A stretch of 10,831 bases of DNA from Thioalkalivibrio sp. Lineage in GTDB: Bacteria; Pseudomonadota; Gammaproteobacteria; Ectothiorhodospirales; Ectothiorhodospiraceae. Shown piece after piece: positions 1 through 5,148 of the stretch. The notes under the pieces are model-generated. The model was given only the letters and a program-made list of their open reading frames with translations. It made no database searches and had not been told where the DNA came from. Every line of letters starts with the position of its first letter. The stretch's first letter is position 1. Made by a program: the position numbers and the translations under genes. The DNA is taken from positions 1-10,831 of the forward strand of contig PWGH01000145.1 of the NCBI GenBank assembly GCA_003555285.1. Direction: 5' to 3'.

Positions 1-903
1 GCCGATGCCCGCCTGCACACCATGTTCCCGTCCACCCTGGGCGCGGCGGCGGAAAAGAAACTGGCGCGTTTCGACGATTTGATCGACGAAGAGCAGTATG
101 CCGACTTCCTGCGGCTGCGCCCCTTCCGCCAGACCCTGCTGTGCCGCAGCGCGGAACCGCTGACCCGGGAAATCCTCATCGACGACCTGTTGTCGCTGCC
201 CCTCTACACCGATCTGGTGCCGGATACGGCCGGCGCTTTTCGCAACCCCACCGGCCAGGCCTTCGCGGTGGAACACGCGCTCGCCGGGGCGGTGCTGAAC
301 CGGCTGGCGGAGGCCTTCCCCGACGCGCGCCGCCTCAGCGACCTGGTCCCCGAGATTGCCGCGGCGAATGCCGCCGTCGCCGGACCGGCGCAGATCGCCG
401 AATTGATGCCCGATCTGTTCAACCTGTTCGTCTCCGGCGGATTGCAGGCCACGCTGTGTCCCGCCGAAATCCGTTCCAACAGCGGCCCCCTCGCCAGCTC
501 CACTCCCAGTCCCAGCCCCGACCCTGGTCCCGGTCCCGCTCCCGCTTCCGCTTCCGGGCCTGTAGCCAAAGCAGGCCCGCCCCAGGAGGCCGCGGCCGAA
601 CCGGCGGGACCCCGGGCTTCCCGCCTGGTCCGCGCTGTCGCGGCGCAGGGTGCCGGCGCCATCCCGACCCCACGGCATCAGGCCCTGCACCTGGACGCGG
701 TCTCGGCGCAGATCGTCACGCTGCTCGACGGCACCCGGGATCCGACGGCCGTGGTCGAGGCGATGATGCGTGCGGCCGCGCAACAGCCAGCCCTGGCCAA
801 GGCCCTGGGACGCCACAAACCCGAACGCATGCGCCGGTCGATACGCGACCACATGGAGTCCCTCACCCGCCTGCTGGCGCGGCATGGGCTGCTGAAAGTC
901 TGA
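1..903 (+). CDS. Methyltransferase regulatory domain protein, C-terminal part (5' end outside window)
   Basis: The reading frame is open from base 1 (A-D-A-R-L-H-T precedes the first in-window ATG at 22), so the gene most likely begins upstream and these are its last 300 residues. The segment around residues 8-55, with EEQYADFLRLRPFRQTLLC, matches my memory of the predicted methyltransferase regulatory domain that follows a class I SAM-dependent methyltransferase domain; that catalytic domain would lie outside the window. Residues about 165-205 form a Pro/Ala/Ser-rich linker encoded by degenerate hexanucleotide repeats. A final domain of about 85 residues (QALHLDAVSAQIVTLLDGTRDP onward) ends the protein; this 'LLDGTRD' module commonly closes such proteins. 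The substrate is unknown. It sits 120 bp upstream of cfa on the same strand, but cfa has its own ribosome binding site and a possible promoter. Family assignment is from recognised motifs, not a search. Confidence 0.75.
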   Translation, partial: ADARLHTMFPSTLGAAAEKKLARFDDLIDEEQYADFLRLRPFRQTLLCRSAEPLTREILIDDLLSLPLYTDLVPDTAGAFRNPTGQAFAVEHALAGAVLNRLAEAFPDARRLSDLVPEIAAANAAVAGPAQIAELMPDLFNLFVSGGLQATLCPAEIRSNSGPLASSTPSPSPDPGPGPAPASASGPVAKAGPPQEAAAEPAGPRASRLVRAVAAQGAGAIPTPRHQALHLDAVSAQIVTLLDGTRDPTAVVEAMMRAAAQQPALAKALGRHKPERMRRSIRDHMESLTRLLARHGLLKV

Positions 904-961
904 GGCCGGCATCGCGGCATAGCCACCCGGCCGTCCATACCACGGCGCGATCCTAGAATCT

Positions 962-990
962 TTGATCTTCTGCCGAAATCTGGGAATACT
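962..990 (+). promoter_or_regulatory. Possible sigma-70-type promoter of cfa
   Basis: TTGATC (962-967) and AATACT (985-990) are separated by 17 bp. Each hexamer matches the consensus at four of six positions. The placement would give a leader of about 25-30 nt before the cfa start. It is a weak match, and E. coli cfa has a stationary-phase (sigma-S) promoter, so the real signal may differ. Confidence 0.3.
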
Positions 991-1023
991 TACAGCAGCC
1001 ATTCCTTCCGAAGGAGCGACGCG

Positions 1024-2310
1024 ATGAAGCTTTTCGGACTCATGGAAGACTACGTGCAGCACGGCACCCTGAACGTCCTGCTGCCGGACGGCTCGCAGCG
1101 GCGCTTCGGCTCCGGGTTCCCCCAGGCCACGATCCACATCCGCGACCGCAGCACCCTGCAACGCATCGTCCGGAATCCAGCGCTGGAATTCGGCGAGTCG
1201 TACATGGACGGCGCCTGGGATGCCGGGGACGAAGGCCTGGGCACTGTGATCGATATCACCATGCGCAACTTCGTCGGCCTGATCCGCCGTCAGGCACAAC
1301 GCCCCCTGGGCTTCGTCCACAAGATGCTGCAACAGGGCAACCGGGTTCGCCGCGCCTACCGGAACGTGGCCCACCACTACGATCTGGACGAGTGGCTGTT
1401 CCGCCGCTTCCTCGATGACGGTATGTTCTATTCCTGCGCCTATTTCGAGACTCCGGAGACCACCCTGGAGGCGGCCCAGCTGGCGAAGTGCCGCATCATC
1501 GCGCGCAAGCTGCGCCTGGAGCCCGGCATGCGGGTTCTGGATATCGGTTGCGGCTGGGGCGGGCTCGCGCTGCACCTGGCCGCCGAACACGGGGTGCACG
1601 TCGACGGCCTGACCCTGTCCCGGGAACAACTGCAGGTCGCGCGCCGGGAATGCGCGGCGCGCGGGCTCGAGGACCGCGTGCACTTCCATCTGCGCGACTA
1701 CCGGGAGCATCGCGCCTGCTATGACCGTATCGTCAGTGTCGGCATGTTCGAGCACGTCGGCCAGCCCTACTACCGTCCGTTCTTCGAGCAGGTCGATGCG
1801 CTGCTGAAGGACGACGGCGTCGCGCTGATCCATACCATCGGCCGGACCGGGTCACCGACCACCACCAACGCCTGGTTGCGACGCCATATCTTCCCGGGCG
1901 GCTACACCCCCGCCCTGTCGGAGATCGCCACCGCGCTGGAGCCCACCCCGCTGATGCATACCGATATCGAGGTCTGGCGCCTGCACTATGCCCAGACCCT
2001 CGGCGAGTGGTCACGCCGCTTCCAGCTCGCCCGCCCCGAGGTGGCCGAACGCTTCGACGAGCGCTTCTGTCGGATGTGGGAGTTCTACCTGGCCACCTGC
2101 GAATCGAGCTTCCGGCACTGGGATCAGGTCGTCTACCAGGTGCAGCTCGCGAAGGCCCACGGCATCGTTCCGACCACCCGCAACTACCTGTACGACACCC
2201 GCCCCCACCGACCTCCGGCCACCGTCATCGAGCCGGCGGCCTTCCACCCTCCGCCGTCGAGACCATCACCCGCCTGGAACCCCCCGACCCACGGCCCCGG
2301 AGCCGCCTGA
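1024..2310 (+). CDS. cfa: Cyclopropane-fatty-acyl-phospholipid synthase family methyltransferase
   Basis: Members of this family transfer a methylene group from S-adenosylmethionine to cis double bonds of membrane phospholipid acyl chains, making cyclopropane fatty acids at the inner membrane. The 428-residue protein has the N-terminal lipid-binding region (about 1-115), then YFETPETTLEAAQLAK with the preceding active-site type segment FYSCAYF (135-141), the SAM-binding loop VLDIGCGWGG (171-180), GMFEHVG (240-246, the Glu of the bicarbonate site), HTIG (270-273) and the LHYAQTL segment (320-326) carrying the conserved Tyr. Length is close to E. coli Cfa (382) plus an extra proline-rich tail (about 393-428) that looks disordered. 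The ATG at 1024 is supported by AAGGAG at 1011-1016, 7 nt upstream. A hairpin with a T tract follows at 2368. Related enzymes in the family make other methylated fatty acids, so the exact product is not proven. Confidence 0.93.
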   Translation: MKLFGLMEDYVQHGTLNVLLPDGSQRRFGSGFPQATIHIRDRSTLQRIVRNPALEFGESYMDGAWDAGDEGLGTVIDITMRNFVGLIRRQAQRPLGFVHKMLQQGNRVRRAYRNVAHHYDLDEWLFRRFLDDGMFYSCAYFETPETTLEAAQLAKCRIIARKLRLEPGMRVLDIGCGWGGLALHLAAEHGVHVDGLTLSREQLQVARRECAARGLEDRVHFHLRDYREHRACYDRIVSVGMFEHVGQPYYRPFFEQVDALLKDDGVALIHTIGRTGSPTTTNAWLRRHIFPGGYTPALSEIATALEPTPLMHTDIEVWRLHYAQTLGEWSRRFQLARPEVAERFDERFCRMWEFYLATCESSFRHWDQVVYQVQLAKAHGIVPTTRNYLYDTRPHRPPATVIEPAAFHPPPSRPSPAWNPPTHGPGAA

Positions 2311-2367
2311 CCGCCCCGGCGCCCACAAAGATACGGAGGGCGTGCCCACAAACGCCGACCGACCGCC

Positions 2368-2398
2368 AACGCCCGGACGTGCCCCTGGGCGTTTTCTT
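2368..2398 (+). terminator. Likely intrinsic terminator of cfa
   Basis: A perfect 7-bp stem, AACGCCC (2368-2374) with GGGCGTT (2387-2393), has a 12-nt loop and runs into TTTTCTT. It lies 58 nt after the cfa stop codon. Stem plus T-rich tail is the standard Rho-independent layout, although the loop is rather long. The stretch that follows (2393-2445) is unusually T-rich for this genome. Confidence 0.6.
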
Positions 2399-2558
2399 AC
2401 CCGCGTTTCTTACCTGTGTTTCTTCTCGTTTTTTGCTCGCGTCTTTTTGCGCTGCCCCCCGCACTGCGGTAGCGTGCATCGATGCATCAAATCCGCCCTC
2501 GCCCTACCCCCCGGCCTTGCCGGCATCCCCCCGCCACGGCATTGTCGCAAGGCCGACC

Positions 2559-2765
2559 ATGAGGCGCCGGCGCATCGACGAGGGGCTGGTGCTGATCGGC
2601 CTGGTGCTGATCGGCATCGGCAGCTATGCGATCTACACCGGCGAGGTCTTCCTCAGCCGCCTGACGGTCAGCGAGGCCCAGAGCCTGGGCGGCATCGGTG
2701 CGCTGGTCATCGGCGCGGTCTTCATCGCCGCCGGCATCTATTTCCTGTTCCAGTCGCGCAAATAA
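2559..2765 (+). CDS. Small two-helix membrane protein, function unknown
   Basis: The frame encodes 68 residues. It begins MRRRRIDEG, giving a strongly basic N-terminus, followed by two hydrophobic segments: about 9-27 (GLVLIGLVLIGIGSYAIY) and about 44-65 (GGIGALVIGAVFIAAGIYFLF). The linker TGEVFLSRLTVSEAQS between them is polar, and the tail QSRK is basic, so both ends probably face the cytoplasm with the short loop in the periplasm. A weak AAGG (2549-2552) lies 6 nt before the ATG. The longer frame extending upstream in the same register is proline-rich and overlaps the end of cfa, so the ATG at 2559 is preferred. I do not recognise the family. It is separated from cfa by a terminator-like hairpin and is probably transcribed on its own; convergent with yihY downstream. 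Confidence 0.7.
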   Translation: MRRRRIDEGLVLIGLVLIGIGSYAIYTGEVFLSRLTVSEAQSLGGIGALVIGAVFIAAGIYFLFQSRK

Positions 2766-2772
2766 TCGGCCG

Positions 2773-2786
2773 CCCTGGGCCCAGGG
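2773..2786. repeat. 14-bp perfect palindrome after the small membrane gene
   Basis: CCCTGGGCCCAGGG reads the same on both strands and starts 7 bp after the stop codon at 2765. Flanking bases 2770-2772/2787-2789 extend the pairing if one G-T wobble is allowed. No T tract follows, so it would be a weak terminator at best. Confidence 0.5.
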
Positions 2787-2810
2787 TGGGTAAAGCGCAA
2801 CGCACCGTTC

Positions 2811-2840
2811 TTGACCTTGACCCTGACCCTGACCTTGACC
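2811..2840. repeat. Five tandem hexamers (YTGACC)
   Basis: TTGACC, TTGACC, CTGACC, CTGACC, TTGACC lie head to tail with no interruption. The only variation is T/C at the first position. This is a short simple-sequence tract in the convergent spacer, a class of repeat prone to copy-number change by slippage. Confidence 0.9.
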
Positions 2841-2856
2841 TTTAGCCAGCGCTGCA

Positions 2857-2966
2857 AAGCCGTGTGGGGTGTGCCCGGTCCGGACCGTAGATGGCCATGG
2901 ATGGCCATTTTCGAGCGCTCATGGACGACTTGAGCGTGTCCGGACCGGGCACACCCCGCACGGCTT
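2857..2966. repeat. Long inverted repeat: 29-bp arms around a 52-bp core
   Basis: The left arm (2857-2885) and right arm (2938-2966) are reverse complements at 28 of 29 positions. The single difference (T at 2865, G at 2958) becomes a U-G wobble in + strand RNA, so that transcript could pair along the whole arm. The 52-bp core (2886-2937) holds two copies of GATGGCCAT (2890-2898, 2900-2908) and a small hairpin CGCTCA/TGAGCG (2916-2921/2931-2936). There is no T tract and no coding sequence. It resembles a dispersed palindromic repeat (REPIN or MITE-like) more than a terminator. Confidence 0.85.
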
Positions 2967-3081
2967 AGGCACGGCCCCGGGCTTGGAACGGCGCTTCGGC
3001 AAGGGCCCTGGTGGACCCGCTGCGCATGGCCGACCCTACGTTCATTGCGTAAGGCTACGCCCTCGCGCCGATTCAGCCCCT

Positions 3082-4437
3082 TCAGGCGACCGAGTCCGGA
3101 GGCCGGGTCAGCAGGTCGCGCAGGCTCATCGACGCCAGAACCTCGGAATGCGATGCCTCGATCCGCGATACCAGGGTTTCGACCACGGGCAACCCCTCCA
3201 GGCGCTGGTAATGCCGGTCGGCCTCGTTGTAACGCAAGGCGGAAAGAACCTCGTCCACCTCGATCTCGGCCAGATCCCGCGCCGGCAGGTAGCGCAGCCC
3301 GTCCTCGTCGACCAATACCAGAAGCCCCGCGTCCCTCAGCAGCCGCGCGGTCTCGACCACCGGGCGGCGCGGCACCTGGAGGATCCGGGCCACATCTTCG
3401 ACCGAGGGGGGCCGTTGTCCGGCCAGAAAGCGCTGCCCGACCTGGGTCATCAGATGCAGCCCCAGGCGTTCGCGCATCGCCCCGGACAACGGAATCTCGG
3501 TGCCGCGCACCCGCATGTATTCGGGATACTGGATGTAGAAGGCGATATTGGAACCGACCAGCAGGATGAGCCAGGCGATGTAGATCCAGATCAACAGCAT
3601 GATCAGGATCGCAAAGCCCGAATAGATGGCGTCGAAACGCGTGGAGCCGGCCATCATCGCGGCGAAGCCCCAACCGGCGGCCTGCCACAGAAACCCCGCC
3701 ACCAGCGCACCGATCAGCGCGGGCACCAGGCGCACCCGGGTATTGGGCACGAAGATATAGATAAAGGCGAAGGCGGCGATGATCAGCACGAAGGGCAACA
3801 GACTGGAGATTGCCGCGAAGATGGTGCCCAGGGGTTCGATCTCCGCGATCTGCTGCATCAGCGTCGTGGACATCACCGTCGCCATCACCCCCAGCGCCGA
3901 CACCACGAGCACCGGCCCGATCAGGATCACCGAAAGGTAATTACTGAAACGCTGGCCCAGGCTGCGCGTGCCCTCGACATGCCAGATGGCATTGAACGCG
4001 CTTTCGATCTTCTGCACCAGCGCGATCACCGTGTACACGAGGAAGATCAACCCGACGAAGCCGAGCACACCCACCTGGATATTGTCCACGAAGATCAGCA
4101 CATCGCGGGTGATGGTGAAGCGCTCCTCGCCCAGGGGCTCCAACAGGTTCAGCAGCAACGGCTCGATCGCCGCGTGGGCACCAAAAGCCTTCAGCACCGA
4201 GAACGACAAGGCGAGCAGCGGCACCACGGACAGCAGCGTGGTGTAGACCAGGCTCATCGCCCGTAGGTTGAGCTGCCCCTCCATGCCCTCGCGCGCGATG
4301 CCGATCACGCCGCGGGCGATGCCGACCAGCACCGCCTGCAGGCGCGGCAAGGTCGCGAGGTCGGCCCGATTGATCAGCTCATCGGCCTGTTGCCACCGCT
4401 GCTGGATACGGCGGCTCCGCGATTTCTGTGCATTCAC
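3082..4437 (-). CDS. YihY/BrkB-family inner-membrane protein
   Basis: Members are polytopic inner-membrane proteins, once mislabelled 'ribonuclease BN'; their biochemical role is not firmly established. From the GTG start the protein has 451 residues. About six membrane segments are visible at 62-82, 122-142, 167-188, 205-229, 238-261 and 273-300, with family-typical motifs such as LVYTTLLSVVPLLALSFSVLKAFG, FNAIWHVEGTRS and IYIAWLILLVGSNIAFYIQYPE in which the helices end. A soluble C-terminal region (about 325-445) carries a winged-helix-like pattern (PSVEDVARILQVPRRPVVETARLLRDAGLL shortened here to its sense: 'defined entry helix, turn, recognition-like helix'). The start is taken as GTG at 4437 because GTGA overlaps the ydbL stop by 4 nt, the usual mark of translational coupling; an in-frame TTG at 4449 would add four residues and lacks a ribosome binding site. 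It is the last gene of the - strand cluster. Confidence 0.9.
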   Translation of the reverse strand: MNAQKSRSRRIQQRWQQADELINRADLATLPRLQAVLVGIARGVIGIAREGMEGQLNLRAMSLVYTTLLSVVPLLALSFSVLKAFGAHAAIEPLLLNLLEPLGEERFTITRDVLIFVDNIQVGVLGFVGLIFLVYTVIALVQKIESAFNAIWHVEGTRSLGQRFSNYLSVILIGPVLVVSALGVMATVMSTTLMQQIAEIEPLGTIFAAISSLLPFVLIIAAFAFIYIFVPNTRVRLVPALIGALVAGFLWQAAGWGFAAMMAGSTRFDAIYSGFAILIMLLIWIYIAWLILLVGSNIAFYIQYPEYMRVRGTEIPLSGAMRERLGLHLMTQVGQRFLAGQRPPSVEDVARILQVPRRPVVETARLLRDAGLLVLVDEDGLRYLPARDLAEIEVDEVLSALRYNEADRHYQRLEGLPVVETLVSRIEASHSEVLASMSLRDLLTRPPDSVA

Positions 4438-5066
4438 TTCTGTTGCCAATTGCCGGCGGGATCCTGATACCAGTAGCCGGACGGCGCCTCCTCGATCCAG
4501 ATGCGGGCGAAGGTCTCGCGGATCTGATTCTCCCAGTCGGGACGGCCATTGGCGCGCGCGATCTCGGCGTACAGCGCGCGGCGATCGGCATTCTCCTCAT
4601 CGACCGCCTGGCGTACCGTCGCACGCTCGCGCAACGACACTTCCGAAAGATCGCGGACGGTCACGAAGCCATCGCGGCCGAAGCCGATCGCGCCGCTGCG
4701 AAAGTGCGGGGCCAGTTGTGCGTGGCGCTCGCGCATCGCCGCCCGGAGACGGTTGGCGGCCGGCGTGTCGACACGCAGGTCCATGTTCTGCGCCGCGGCC
4801 GGCGCGACCATGCGCTCAAGCGCCCGGGCCAGCAGCGGCAGCCTTTTCGCTGCGCCGGCATCGCGCCACGCCGGCTCCAAGGCCGCATCCGGATCGGGCC
4901 CGGGCCTCTCGGCATCCGGCGCACCCTGGTGCTCCAACACATCGCGAACGATGGATCGAGCCGCCTCCTCGGCCGCCGCGGCGGGAAAATAGATATGGAT
5001 GGTGACGCAGGCGCTGAGGGCCAGGGTCAGCACCAGAACCATCGACAGACGGGGTATCACGTTCAT
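4434..5066 (-). CDS. ydbL: DUF1318/YdbL-family lipoprotein
   Basis: In E. coli, YdbL is a small periplasmic partner of the YdbH-YnbE intermembrane bridge. The ATG at 5066 is chosen because AAGGAG (5072-5077 on the + coordinates) lies 5 nt upstream and it starts a clean signal peptide ending in the lipobox LSAC with Cys20 as the lipidated residue. The following segment VTIHIYFPAAAAEEAA is typical of the lipoprotein form of this family. Residues about 45-95 are a variable linker. The C-terminal DUF1318 region (about 97-210) shows VRQAVDEENADRRALYAEIA and ends in GYWYQDPAGNWQQK, comparable to the 'G.W' ending of YdbL. At 210 residues it is about twice E. coli YdbL, which has no lipobox. Its stop overlaps the yihY GTG start, and it lies 82 bp after ydbH. 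Confidence 0.85.
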   Translation of the reverse strand: MNVIPRLSMVLVLTLALSACVTIHIYFPAAAAEEAARSIVRDVLEHQGAPDAERPGPDPDAALEPAWRDAGAAKRLPLLARALERMVAPAAAQNMDLRVDTPAANRLRAAMRERHAQLAPHFRSGAIGFGRDGFVTVRDLSEVSLRERATVRQAVDEENADRRALYAEIARANGRPDWENQIRETFARIWIEEAPSGYWYQDPAGNWQQK

Positions 5067-5071
5067 GCCAA

Positions 5072-5077
5072 CTCCTT
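5072..5077 (-). promoter_or_regulatory. Ribosome binding site that fixes the ydbL start
   Basis: On the - strand AAGGAG stands 5 nt before the ATG at 5066. It settles the start over the upstream in-frame codon at 5159, which overlaps the ydbH 3' end and would bury the signal peptide behind 31 extra residues. Confidence 0.8.
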
Positions 5078-5148
5078 GAATCGACCGTCGGAGATCGCCG
5101 GTCGCAAACCAATCAACAGCCGATTGTCGGCAACGCGCCGGCAACGAC

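Larger units (their letters stand above)
2766..3081. other. Repeat-rich convergent intergenic region
   Basis: No plausible gene occupies these 316 bp between the small membrane gene (+) and yihY (-). In order they hold: a perfect 14-bp palindrome (2773-2786); an imperfect dyad GGTGGGT...ACGCACC (2785-2806); five tandem YTGACC hexamers (2811-2840); a 29-bp inverted repeat (2857-2885 / 2938-2966); a segment at 3010-3039 that resembles dispersed gammaproteobacterial intergenic repeats of the 'GTAGGGT...GGTCCACC' type read on the - strand (recollection, not checked); and a small hairpin GCGTA/TACGC (3047-3060). Open frames crossing it are low-complexity and are treated as artefacts. Confidence 0.7.

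Noticed and set aside
2476..2487. TGCATCGATGCA palindrome upstream of the small membrane gene as an operator
   Set aside because: It is a perfect 12-bp palindrome, but with no identified promoter and no second copy I cannot support a regulatory role.
2869..4266. 465-codon + strand open frame opposite yihY
   Set aside because: It is the antisense shadow of a clear membrane protein, rich in His/Gln/Arg/Asp with no recognisable domain; long antisense frames are expected at this GC content.
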